This document shows, piece by piece, positions 1 to 7,739 of a DNA stretch of 64,000 bases. The notes under the pieces were generated by a model, which was not told the DNA's origin, searched no databases, and saw nothing but the letters and a program-made list of their open reading frames with translations. A program made the position numbers and the translations under genes. This DNA is from Streptomyces pyxinae (lineage in GTDB: Bacteria > Actinomycetota > Actinomycetes > Streptomycetales > Streptomycetaceae), in NCBI RefSeq assembly GCF_024756275.1, contig NZ_JANUGQ010000001.1, positions 248,001 to 312,000 on the forward strand, given 5' to 3'. How positions within the stretch are numbered: position 1 is the stretch's first letter; every line of letters starts with the position of its first letter.

Positions 1-564
1 CTCGCGGGCCCGCCGGGCCGCGCGCTCGGCGGCCTGGGCGCGTACATGGTCGGCGTACGAGGGAGCCGGCGGGAGCGCCACCGGCTCTCCGAGGACATGG
101 GCCCGGTAGACGGTGAAGACGTCCCGCAGCAGGATCGCGAACGAGTGGCCGTCGTGGATCAGATGGTGCTCCACATGGATCAGCCGGTGCCGGTCGTCCG
201 CGAGGCGTACCAGGGTCCAGCGCAGCAGCGGCGCCTCATGGGTGTCGAGCGGGGTCTCCGCCTCGGTGCGCAGCAGTTCCTGGAAGGCGGCCTCGGGATC
301 GGCCTCACCGCCGAGGTCCACGGTGCGCAGCCGGGGCGGGCAGGCGGGGGCGACCCGCTGTCCCGGTACGGCGCCGGGGACGGCGACCAGTTCCAGCCGC
401 AGTCCGGGATGGCGGTCGAGCGTGGCGGCCAGGCCACGGCGCAGCGCCTCGGGGTCGAGGCTGCCCCAGAGGTCGAGTACGGCGGTGAAGTTGTAGGCGC
501 GGCTGCCCGGTTGCACCTGTTCGTGCAGCCAGACGATCTCCTGCGAGGAGGAGAGCGGAAGCAT
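1..564 (-). CDS. NRPS, N-terminal condensation domain (partial, runs off left edge)
   Basis: Reading leftward from an ATG at 564 gives 188 open residues to the window edge. The protein opens with MLPLSSSQEIVWLHEQ, typical of a condensation (C) domain start, and carries HHLIHDG at residues 133-139. This is an intact HHxxxDG catalytic motif, so the C domain should be able to form peptide or ester bonds. It begins at the very N-terminus, so the enzyme starts with a C domain (starter-acylating, or fed by an upstream carrier protein). AGGGA lies about 8 nt before the ATG. A C-like protein and an MFS exporter lie upstream on the same strand, consistent with a secondary-metabolite operon. The rest of the protein is outside the window, so the product cannot be inferred. 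Confidence 0.85.
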   Translation of the reverse strand, partial: MLPLSSSQEIVWLHEQVQPGSRAYNFTAVLDLWGSLDPEALRRGLAATLDRHPGLRLELVAVPGAVPGQRVAPACPPRLRTVDLGGEADPEAAFQELLRTEAETPLDTHEAPLLRWTLVRLADDRHRLIHVEHHLIHDGHSFAILLRDVFTVYRAHVLGEPVALPPAPSYADHVRAQAAERAARRARE

Positions 565-767
565 GGGCGGTCCCTGAGGTCGGTCGTCGGGTCGGACGTG
601 CGGCGGCCGGGCACGGTCGTACCGGGCCGGTGGTACGGGCCGGTCCACGGATCGCGCGGAACCGGCCGGTCGGGGGCGGTGGGCCGGGGCCGCCCGTCGA
701 ACGGGGCGGTGGACCGGCGGGGTGGTGGGCCGGGGCGGTGGTGGGCCGGATGCCGATCCGGTACGGC

Positions 768-2138
768 TCAGACCACCCGGGCACCGGCGGAGGCACCGGC
801 GCCGGCCGAGGCAGCGGCGGCGGCCCGCACGGCACCGGCGAGCGCGGCGAACCCCCGCTCGGCGGCCTCGTCGGTGAGGATCGCGCGGTCCCAGGCCATC
901 CGCAGCCGCAGCTCGGAGCCCTGGGTGACGGCGACGGCGAACGGTCCGCGCACCGGGCGGCCGTCGATCTGGATCTCGGTGCCCGGCACGCCGCCGAGGA
1001 CGAGCGGCGGGCGGCGGCGCTCGTCGTCCACGGTGAGCAGGCCGTCGAGCCGTCCGGTCCAGCCGGAGCCGGCCGCGCGGGCGGCGTGCACCACCGCGTC
1101 GAAGGGGGTGTCAGCGTGGTCCAGGTCGTCCCACCACCCGTCGGCGGTGGAAGCGGCAGCGTGGCCGGAGCCGGGAGCAGAGCCGGGACCGGGACCGGGG
1201 GCGAGGGCGTCGCCGGTCCCGGCCGGGAAGACCACGGTGTTGAGGAAGCAGCCGAGCACCGGGGCGGCGCCCGGTGGCCGGCCGCCCCAGGGATAGCCCA
1301 GCGGGACGATCCGGTCCGGCCCGTACAGGGCGCCGGCGGCGGCCCGGCAGGCATCGAGCAGATCGGGGAAGGGCACCCCGTCCGGCCCTGCGGGCAGCCG
1401 GGCCTCCGCCGCGCCGCCGGGCAGCGCGCCGGGGGCGGCCGGGCCGGTACGCGGCAGGGGGGCGCATTCGCGGACCGGCCGGAGCCGCTCGCCCCAGTAG
1501 GCCAGGGCGGACGGGGAGGTGGCACGGTCCTCGGCGTCTAGCTGGCCGAGCACCGCCGCGCGGTAGGCGGCGAGTTCGGCCGCGCTGTCACCGGAGACCT
1601 CCCCGGCACCGGCCGCGTACGCGTCGCTCAGCTCCGCCACCAGCCGGGCGAGGGACTGCCCGTCGCAGGCGGCGTGGTCCAGCACCACGGCGACGATCTC
1701 CCGGGCGCCGCCGGGCGCGTCGGCCTCCTCGTACGTCACATAAAGCCGCAGCGGCGGGCCGTCCGGGGCCCAGGCGGCCAGGGCCCGGCGCAGCGCGGCG
1801 GCGGCGCTCTCCCCCGGCGCCCGGTCGACCCGGGTCACCGGCACGTCCGGGGCGGCGAGCGCCAGGGCGGGGGTGCCGCGCAGCACGGTGGGCCGGCCGC
1901 GCAGTACGGGATGGAGGGCGGCGAGCCGGTTCGCGGCGGCGCGCAGCCGCACCGGGTCCACGGTGCCGGGCGGAAAGGCGAAGAACATCGGCACGAGGTC
2001 CGGCCGGCCCGCCCGGTCCAGCGAGCGCACCAGCAGGAAGCGGCGCTGCGCCCCCGTGACGGGCAGCAGATGCGGCGCCCCGTCACCGGGGTCGAGCCGC
2101 CGGAAGCGGTCCAGATACTGGCGCGTGATGCTGGGCAC
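768..2138 (-). CDS. Stand-alone condensation-domain-like protein
   Basis: This is a 456-residue protein with the condensation/acyltransferase-like (CoA-dependent acyltransferase) fold signature. The N-terminus contains LLPVTGAQRRFLLVRSLD and residues 154-160 read DHAACDG. Compared with HHxxxDG, the first His is Asp while the second His, Asp and Gly are kept; the second His is the catalytic one in the family, so activity is possible but not assured. There is no adenylation or carrier domain. I chose the GTG at 2138 because AGAGAGGAA sits a few bases upstream and the C-domain N-terminus follows at once; the longer reading to 2387 adds a low-complexity Pro/Ser tail. It lies 203 bp upstream of the NRPS on the same strand, so a free-standing condensation, release or acyl-transfer role in the same pathway is plausible. 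Confidence 0.75.
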   Translation of the reverse strand: MPSITRQYLDRFRRLDPGDGAPHLLPVTGAQRRFLLVRSLDRAGRPDLVPMFFAFPPGTVDPVRLRAAANRLAALHPVLRGRPTVLRGTPALALAAPDVPVTRVDRAPGESAAAALRRALAAWAPDGPPLRLYVTYEEADAPGGAREIVAVVLDHAACDGQSLARLVAELSDAYAAGAGEVSGDSAAELAAYRAAVLGQLDAEDRATSPSALAYWGERLRPVRECAPLPRTGPAAPGALPGGAAEARLPAGPDGVPFPDLLDACRAAAGALYGPDRIVPLGYPWGGRPPGAAPVLGCFLNTVVFPAGTGDALAPGPGPGSAPGSGHAAASTADGWWDDLDHADTPFDAVVHAARAAGSGWTGRLDGLLTVDDERRRPPLVLGGVPGTEIQIDGRPVRGPFAVAVTQGSELRLRMAWDRAILTDEAAERGFAALAGAVRAAAAASAGAGASAGARVV

Positions 2139-2500
2139 GTGTTCCTCTCTCGGATGGCGCGGGTCCGCCCGCCCGGACACCCGGCGCGGGACGCCGGGGA
2201 GCCGGGCCGTACCGGACACCGCCGGACACCGGATCGCCGTGGGACGGCGGAGCGGTGGGCGGGCGGGGCGGCACAGCGGAGCAGTGGGTGAGGGGGTACG
2301 AGGCCGCGGCGGCACGGAGCCAAGGGGACAGGGGGATGGGGGGAGCAAGGGGGGCAAGGGACTGCTGATGCACGGCTTCAGAGCCACGGGCGTTCACAGA
2401 GCTACGAGGACACCCGGTCACTGATTCACTGATTCACCGGGTCACCGGATCGCCGGTCCACAGCGCCGCCGGGCCACCGGGGCCACCGGGGCCACCGGGA
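2139..2500. other. Intergenic gap in the NRPS/MFS run
   Basis: These 362 bp separate the MFS gene from the condensation-like gene, both read leftward. I see no convincing gene. The right end has three 9-bp units of GGGGCCACC type (about 2472-2500) next to the MFS stop, and a short direct repeat (ACTGATTC twice, near 2420-2437). The left end should hold the leader and ribosome site of the condensation-like gene. Confidence 0.5.
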
Positions 2501-3859
2501 TCATGGAGCTTCCGTCCCTACGGGCGCCCCGGACGTCCCAGGTGTCCCGGGCGTCCCACCGGCCCGGCCGGGGTCCTCGGTGGCGGCCGTGACGGCGGTG
2601 ACGGCGGTGGCGGTGGCGGGGAGGTCGCGCAGGCGGCGCAGCGGGGAGAGCAGCAGGGGAAGCGGGAAGAGCAGCAGGCCCGCGGCACAGCAGACCAGCG
2701 CCGCGCGGGAGCCGAGGGCGTCGGCCAGCGCGCCGCCGGCGAGGGCCCCGAGGGGCAGGGTGCCCCACATGACGAACCGGAGGGTGGCGTTCATCCGGCC
2801 CAGGAGCCTCGGCGGGCACAGGGCCTGGCGGAGACTGACCTGTGCCACGTTGTAGACGACGGCGCCGAAGAAGACGGCGCCCGACCCGACCGCGAAGAGC
2901 ACGGCGCCCGCTCCCCCGTACGACAACGGCCAGAGCAGGCCGAACGGTGCCGAGACCAGGGCCGACAGCCGGATGACACGGGCCTGGCCGAAGCGCCGGC
3001 CGAGGGCCCCGGCGCAGAGCGCGCCGGCCAGGCCGCCGACGGCCGCGGCGGAGAGGACCAGCCCGAGCGCGGCGGGGCGCAGGCCGAGGACCCGGACGAG
3101 AAAGACGGTCTGGGTGGCCATCAGCATCGCCGCGAAGAAGTTGGCAAGGCCGGTGGCGGCGGCGATCACCCGCAGCAGCGGGTGGCCGGCGACGAAGCGC
3201 AGGCCCTCGGCGACGTCCTTGCGGAGCGAGGCCCCGGGGACGGGCTCCGGGCGTTCCTCGGTGACTCTGATGCCGAGCAGGAACAGGGCGCTGAGCGCGT
3301 AGCCGATCGCGTCGGCCACGATCGCCAGCTGCGCGCCGAGGAGCTGGACCAGTCCGCCGCCGACACCGGGTCCGGCGACCTGCGCGGAGGAACGGACGGT
3401 CTCCAGCGCCCCGTTGCCGGCGACCAGGTGCTCGGTGCGGAGCAGGTGCGGCAGAAAGCTCTGGTGGGCCACGTCGAAGAAGACGGTGGCGGTGCCGGTG
3501 ACCAGGGCGACGACATAGAGCTGGGCCATCGTCAGCACGCCGGCCGCACCGGCCACCGGGACGCTGGCCATGGCGAGAGCCCGTACGGCATCGGCGCGGA
3601 TCATCAGCGGCAGCTTGCGCGCCCGGTCCGTCCAGGCACCGGCGGGTAGGCCGATCAGCAGGAAGGCGGCCGTCTCCGCCGCGGTGAGCAGCCCCACCTG
3701 GAACGCGGACGCGTCCAGGACCAGAACGGCCACCAGTGGCAGCGCCACCAGGGCGATCTGGGCTCCGGCCTGCCCGGCGGCGGCCCCGGCGAGCAGCAGG
3801 CGGAAGTCGCGCAGGCGCAGCGGGCCGCCACCCGGAGGGGCGGGACTTGTGAGGGACAT
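2501..3859 (-). CDS. MFS transporter (12-TM exporter)
   Basis: About 450 residues, mostly hydrophobic helices. It starts LRDFRLLLAGAAAGQAG and has the loop GAWTDRARKLPLM between helices 2 and 3, matching the MFS motif A position. It resembles the EntS/MefA-like group of proton-driven exporters. The tail after about residue 410 is Ala/Thr/Gly/Pro-rich and probably disordered. The ATG at 3859 is favoured because the conserved N-terminus follows within about 12 residues; starts at 3871 (ATG) and 3874 (GTG) are equally possible, and none has a strong Shine-Dalgarno sequence. As first gene of the leftward run ahead of the condensation-like gene and NRPS, it is the likely product exporter or self-resistance pump. 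The substrate is unknown. Confidence 0.85.
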   Translation of the reverse strand: MSLTSPAPPGGGPLRLRDFRLLLAGAAAGQAGAQIALVALPLVAVLVLDASAFQVGLLTAAETAAFLLIGLPAGAWTDRARKLPLMIRADAVRALAMASVPVAGAAGVLTMAQLYVVALVTGTATVFFDVAHQSFLPHLLRTEHLVAGNGALETVRSSAQVAGPGVGGGLVQLLGAQLAIVADAIGYALSALFLLGIRVTEERPEPVPGASLRKDVAEGLRFVAGHPLLRVIAAATGLANFFAAMLMATQTVFLVRVLGLRPAALGLVLSAAAVGGLAGALCAGALGRRFGQARVIRLSALVSAPFGLLWPLSYGGAGAVLFAVGSGAVFFGAVVYNVAQVSLRQALCPPRLLGRMNATLRFVMWGTLPLGALAGGALADALGSRAALVCCAAGLLLFPLPLLLSPLRRLRDLPATATAVTAVTAATEDPGRAGGTPGTPGTSGAPVGTEAP

Positions 3860-4111
3860 GTGAACGACCATCACCGGACGGCCGATCGGAGGTCAAGGTT
3901 CAAAGCTCAGTTTTGATCATTTTCCTTCGATGATTCGGTGTTGTTTCAGTAAATCCTTCACCGAAATCGAGCGACTCCGGAATGAACAACTACGCGCGGC
4001 ACGCGAAACACCGGGCGGTCACCCCCGATCGACCTTCACGATCGGAACAGCCGCACGGAGAGTCACCGACCGCACTCTGACCGAAAACGACCGTCAGGGC
4101 ACCGTCGCGGA

Positions 4112-4128
4112 CGGAATGGTCCATTCCG
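4112..4128. promoter_or_regulatory. Perfect palindrome (candidate operator)
   Basis: CGGAATGG and CCATTCCG flank a single T. It lies about 250 bp upstream of the MFS/NRPS run and about 210 bp beyond the ku stop. The size suits a dimeric regulator site, but no regulator gene is adjacent, so this is only a candidate. Confidence 0.35.
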
Positions 4129-4223
4129 GGTGTTAGGGACCGGGATTCCCGGGGTGTCCTGACATGCACCTATCATGTCGGCCCGGCGCCCCGCCCGTGC
4201 GAGTACGCCTCCGCACCCACGCT

Positions 4224-4279
4224 GCCGTACAGCCGTACAGCCATATCGATGTATCGCCGTACAGCCGTATCGCCGTACA
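4224..4279. repeat. 8-bp tandem repeat, seven units
   Basis: Seven consecutive 8-bp units: GCCGTACA, GCCGTACA, GCCATATC, GATGTATC, GCCGTACA, GCCGTATC, GCCGTACA. The array ends 57 bp beyond the ku stop codon, in non-coding DNA. Period 8 is not a multiple of 3. Confidence 0.75.
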
Positions 4280-4335
4280 CCACCATGACCGCGCCGGTCA
4301 CCCGCCCGCCGCACGGCGGCCCGGCGCCCGGCCGC

Positions 4336-5529
4336 TCAGGCCGAGCGCTTGGGAGCGACCGTCTTCTTGGCGGGGGACTTCCCTGCCGCGGACTTCCCGG
4401 CGGCGGGCTTGGCCGTGGACGACCTGCCGGCGGACGACTTGGCGGCGGCCTGCCCGGCCTCGGCCGACTTGCCGGCGGACGACTTGGCGGCGGACGACTT
4501 GCCTGACGTGGAAGCGGACTTGGCGGCCGGAGCGGCGGACTTGTCGGTCCTGGCGGACTTGGCCGTCTTCTTCGCGGCCGCCGTCTTCTTGGCGCCGGAG
4601 CCCGCACCGGCGGACTTGGCGCCGGCCTTCCCGGCCGTGGCGGCGGACTTCCCGCGGCCCCGGGCGGGGAGTTCCGTGACGGACGCCTCCGCGGGCTCAC
4701 CCCCGGGCTCCTCCCCGACACCCTCCCGCTCTTCGGCGGCCCGCTCCTCGCCCCGGGACTCCCGGGCCGCGCGGACGCTGCCCTCCAGCGCGGCCATCAG
4801 GTCGATCACCTGGCCGCCCCGCTCCCGCTTCGGCTCGGGCGCGGCCTCCAGGGCGCCCTCCGCCTTGGCGGCGATCATCTCCTCGACCGCCGCCCGGTAG
4901 TCGTCGTGCAGCTCGTCGATGTCCACCTGGCCCAGGGTGTCCATCAGGGCGTCCGCCAGGTCGAGTTCGGCGTCCCGGACACTGACCGAGGTGTCCGGGG
5001 CGACCCCCTCGGGGCGGCGGATCTCGTCCGGCCAGAGCAGCCCGTGCATGGCGATCACCTCGTCGACGACCCGCAGCATGCCGAGCCGCTCCCGGCCGCG
5101 CAGCGCGAACTTGGCGATGGCCACCCGGTCGCTGCGCTTCAGCGCCTCGCGCAGCAGGGTGTACGGCTTGGCGGCGGGCACCCCGTTGGCGGAGAGGTAG
5201 TACGCGGTGCCCATCTGGAGCGGGTCGATCTCGGACGCCGGCACGAAGGAGACGATCTCGATGGTCTTGGCGGTGGGCAGCGGCAGCGCGGCGAGATCCT
5301 CGTCGGTGATCGGGATCATGGTGCCGTCGGTCTCTTCGTACGCCTTGCCGATCTCCTCCGAGCCGACCTCCTCGCCGTCCAGCTCGCAGACCTTGCGGTA
5401 GCGGATCCGGCCGCCGTCCTCGGCGTGGATCTGCCGGAAGGAGATGGACCGGTTCTCGGTGGCGTTCACCAGCTTGATCGGAATGCTGACCAGTCCGAAC
5501 GAGATCGCGCCATTCCATATCGACCGCAC
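4336..5529 (-). CDS. ku: Ku DNA-end-binding protein
   Basis: A 397-residue bacterial Ku, the homodimeric ring that binds double-strand ends in non-homologous end joining and recruits LigD-type enzymes. The N-terminus VRSIWNGAISFGLVSIPIKL is diagnostic, and the beta-barrel core runs to about residue 260. The last 100 or so residues are a Lys/Ala/Ser-rich tail (repeats of AKKTA, SSAKSS, GKSA type) like the basic extensions of actinobacterial Ku that bind DNA. The GTG at 5529 follows GAGGAGGAAA at ideal spacing; the upstream ATG at 5577 would add 16 residues before the conserved start. It is divergent from the LigD-type polymerase, 103 bp apart, so they probably share a control region. Confidence 0.95.
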   Translation of the reverse strand: MRSIWNGAISFGLVSIPIKLVNATENRSISFRQIHAEDGGRIRYRKVCELDGEEVGSEEIGKAYEETDGTMIPITDEDLAALPLPTAKTIEIVSFVPASEIDPLQMGTAYYLSANGVPAAKPYTLLREALKRSDRVAIAKFALRGRERLGMLRVVDEVIAMHGLLWPDEIRRPEGVAPDTSVSVRDAELDLADALMDTLGQVDIDELHDDYRAAVEEMIAAKAEGALEAAPEPKRERGGQVIDLMAALEGSVRAARESRGEERAAEEREGVGEEPGGEPAEASVTELPARGRGKSAATAGKAGAKSAGAGSGAKKTAAAKKTAKSARTDKSAAPAAKSASTSGKSSAAKSSAGKSAEAGQAAAKSSAGRSSTAKPAAGKSAAGKSPAKKTVAPKRSA

Positions 5530-5632
5530 GTTTCCTCCTCGCGCCCGGCCCGGTGAGCGATGCGCACCGACTCGCACCTCTATGAGTGAACCGACTTGTA
5601 CTTATATGTGCAAAAGGTGCGATTCTCATCGT
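5530..5632. promoter_or_regulatory. Divergent ku / ligD-polymerase promoter region
   Basis: This 103-bp spacer is AT-rich at 5595-5625 against its GC-rich neighbours. It contains a near-palindrome TTGTAC-TTATAT-GTGCAA (one mismatch), followed by AAAAGGTG, a weak ribosome site for the rightward gene. The left part holds the strong ku ribosome site. No experimental promoter is implied. Confidence 0.4.
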
Positions 5633-6520
5633 ATGACGCCGATCACGGAGGTGGCGGGGCGGCGGATCGCCCTCAGCAATCTGGAGAAGGTCATCCACCC
5701 CGCCACCGGCACCACCAAGGGCGAGCTGCTGCACTACTACGCCACGGTCGTGGACGCCCTCCTCCCCCACCTCCGGGACCGCCCGCTCTCCTTCCTGCGC
5801 TACCCGGACGGCCCGGACGGACAGCTGTTCTTCACCAAGAACCCGCCCCCGGGAACACCCGGATGGGTGAAAACCGCGCCCGTTCCCCGATCCGAGGACC
5901 CCGGGACCCGGCAGGTGATGGTGGACGGCCTGGCGTCGCTGATGTGGGCGGCCAATCTGGTGGTCGAGTTCCACACCCCGCAGTGGCGGGCGGCGGCCCC
6001 CGCCGTCGCCGACCGGCTGGTGCTGGACCTCGATCCCGGGGCGCCCGCCACCGTGGTGGAGTGCTGCCGGGTCGCGGCCTGGCTGCGCCGACGGCTCGCC
6101 GCCGACGGGCTGGAGGCGTACGCCAAGACCTCGGGCGCCAAGGGCCTGCACCTCTACGCCCCGCTGGAGCCGACCCCGTCCGAGCGGGTGTCGGCGTACG
6201 CGCGGGCGCTGGCGGTCGAGGCGGAGGCCGAGCTGCCGGAGCTGGTGGTGCACCGGATGGCGAAGGCGCTGCGCCCCGGCAAGGTCTTCGTGGACCACAG
6301 CCAGAACTCCGCCGCCAAGACCACCGCCGCCCCCTACACCCTGCGGGCCCGCCGGGAGCCGGCCGTCTCCACGCCGGTGACCTGGGAGGAGGTGGCGGGG
6401 TGCGGGGATCCGGCGCAGCTCGTCTTCCTGCTGCCGGACATCGGCCCCCGGCTGCGGCGGTACGGCGATCTGCTCGCCCCGCTGACCGCCGGGCCCCCGG
6501 CGGCCGGACGGCTGCCGTGA
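5633..6520 (+). CDS. ligD: LigD-type polymerase/primase domain protein (NHEJ)
   Basis: A 295-residue protein equivalent to the LigD polymerase (archaeo-eukaryotic primase-like) domain, which fills gaps and adds ribonucleotides at broken ends. Visible landmarks: FFTKNPPPGTPGWVKT (about 67-81), LDLDPG at 131-136 with the metal-binding aspartates D132 and D134, SGAKGLHLY (167-175) with the conserved Ser-Gly-x-Lys-Gly-x-His pattern, and VFVDHSQN further on. No ligase or phosphoesterase domain is fused to it; the ligase is the next gene. The ATG at 5633 is chosen because the family N-terminus (EVAGRRIALSNLEKV) follows directly. A CKRCDSHR extension upstream is unlikely to be translated. Confidence 0.92.
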   Translation: MTPITEVAGRRIALSNLEKVIHPATGTTKGELLHYYATVVDALLPHLRDRPLSFLRYPDGPDGQLFFTKNPPPGTPGWVKTAPVPRSEDPGTRQVMVDGLASLMWAANLVVEFHTPQWRAAAPAVADRLVLDLDPGAPATVVECCRVAAWLRRRLAADGLEAYAKTSGAKGLHLYAPLEPTPSERVSAYARALAVEAEAELPELVVHRMAKALRPGKVFVDHSQNSAAKTTAAPYTLRARREPAVSTPVTWEEVAGCGDPAQLVFLLPDIGPRLRRYGDLLAPLTAGPPAAGRLP

Positions 6521-6695
6521 CCCCGCCGGCCGGCGCGGACGGCGGCCGTGACCTCGCCGGCCGGCGCGGCTGGGGCGAGCAGGTCGGGCGGGCCGGGCAG
6601 CGGCCGGGACCGGCGGCCGGCCGCCAGGACCACCGGAACCGGCGGGTGGTCGCCGTGACCGGCGGTCCCGCCGCCCGGAGCGCCGGAGGGCCGGC

Positions 6696-7598
6696 ATGAG
6701 CGACGGACCGCCGCGGCCGCCGGTGCGAGTGGCGCTCGCGGAGTGGGTCACCGACCTGCCGCGCGAGCCGGGTCTGGCGTACGAACCGAAGTTCGACGGC
6801 CACCGCATGGTGATCTTCCGTCAATCCGGCGACGTGGTGCTCCAGGCCCGCTCCGGGCGGATCGTGACCTCGGCCTTCCCGGATCTGGTGGCCGCCGCCC
6901 GGGCCCTGCCGCCGGGCACGGTGCTCGACGGCGAGGTGGTGGTGTGGACCGGCGGCCGGACCGACTTCGCCGCCGTGCAGGGCCGGGCCGCGGCGACTCC
7001 CGGCCGGGCGCCGGGGCTGGCGCGCCGGCTGCCGGCCTCGTACGCCGCCTTCGACCTTCTCGCGGCGGACGGCGAGGACCTCCGCACGGCCCGCTACGAC
7101 CGGCGACGCGCCCGGCTGGTGGAACTGTTGGACAAAGTTGAACCACCTATTCAGGCCGTCCCTGCGACAACCGACCCGGACCTGGCCCTGACGTGGTACG
7201 AGACGCTGCCGCGCATCGGGGTGGAGGGGCTGGTCGTCAAGCGGCTGGACCAGCCGTACCGGGGCGGCCGGCGGGCCTGGCGGAAGCTCCGCCACACCCG
7301 CACCAGGGATGCCGTGGTGGTGGGCTACACCGGCGCCCCCGAACGGCCGAACGCGCTGGTCCTGGTGGTGCCGGACGACGACACGCCGTTCGTCTCCAGC
7401 CCGCTGCCGGCCGCGCTGCGGGCCCGCGCCGGGGCGGTGCTGCGGAGGCTGCCGCCCGGCGGCGAGCCCGGTTCGGCGGTGGCCCCGGGCCTCGGCGAGG
7501 TGGCCTACCAGGGGGTTCCGCCCGCCCTGACGGTGGAGGTCGCGACCGGGACGACCCGTCATGGGGTGGTGGCCGTACTGCGTCTCAAAGACGCCTGA
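6696..7598 (+). CDS. ATP-dependent DNA ligase (small, LigC/LigD-ligase type)
   Basis: A 300-residue nucleotidyltransferase. YEPKFDGHR (29-37) holds the adenylated lysine K32 in motif I (KxDG). Further motifs are DGEVVVW, YAAFDLL, VEGLVVKR and WRKLR, followed by a C-terminal OB-like part ending in LTVEVATGTTRHGVVAVLRLKDA. It should seal nicks using ATP. It lies 175 bp after the LigD-type polymerase gene on the same strand, and with the divergent ku completes a split NHEJ set. It is shorter than typical LigC (about 350 residues), mostly at the N-terminus. The start at ATG 6696 follows CGGAGGGCC. It may equally serve a backup repair route. Confidence 0.9.
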   Translation: MSDGPPRPPVRVALAEWVTDLPREPGLAYEPKFDGHRMVIFRQSGDVVLQARSGRIVTSAFPDLVAAARALPPGTVLDGEVVVWTGGRTDFAAVQGRAAATPGRAPGLARRLPASYAAFDLLAADGEDLRTARYDRRRARLVELLDKVEPPIQAVPATTDPDLALTWYETLPRIGVEGLVVKRLDQPYRGGRRAWRKLRHTRTRDAVVVGYTGAPERPNALVLVVPDDDTPFVSSPLPAALRARAGAVLRRLPPGGEPGSAVAPGLGEVAYQGVPPALTVEVATGTTRHGVVAVLRLKDA

Positions 7599-7739
7599 AC
7601 CGGGCGGTCCCGGGCACCCCGGCGGGCGCCGAGCGTGACGAAAACGGGACCTTTGGCCCTGTCCGATTGGCGGGTCATGCCGCCCGGCGGTGTGGTGCAC
7701 TATTGCCCCCAAGCGCAGTGTTCATGGGGAGGGATCGGC

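Larger units (their letters stand above)
3860..4335. other. Regulatory region between the MFS gene and the ku 3' end
   Basis: About 475 bp without a convincing gene. The part at 3890-3990 is clearly AT-richer than its surroundings (GATCATTTTCC, GTTGTTTCAGTAAATCC) and is the likely MFS promoter. A perfect 17-bp palindrome with a one-base centre lies at 4112-4128, and a weaker inverted pair GACATG/CATGTC at about 4161-4179. An 8-bp tandem repeat follows at 4224-4279. A 68-codon open frame at 3930-4136 lacks ribosome site and family features and was not called. Confidence 0.5.

Noticed and set aside
46..1525. Long open frames on both strands over the NRPS/condensation genes
   Set aside because: They are antisense or out-of-frame shadows of high-GC coding DNA; the frames with the HHxxxDG-type motifs explain the region.
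3930..4136. 68-residue frame upstream of the MFS gene
   Set aside because: No ribosome site, no family features, and it covers a probable promoter region.
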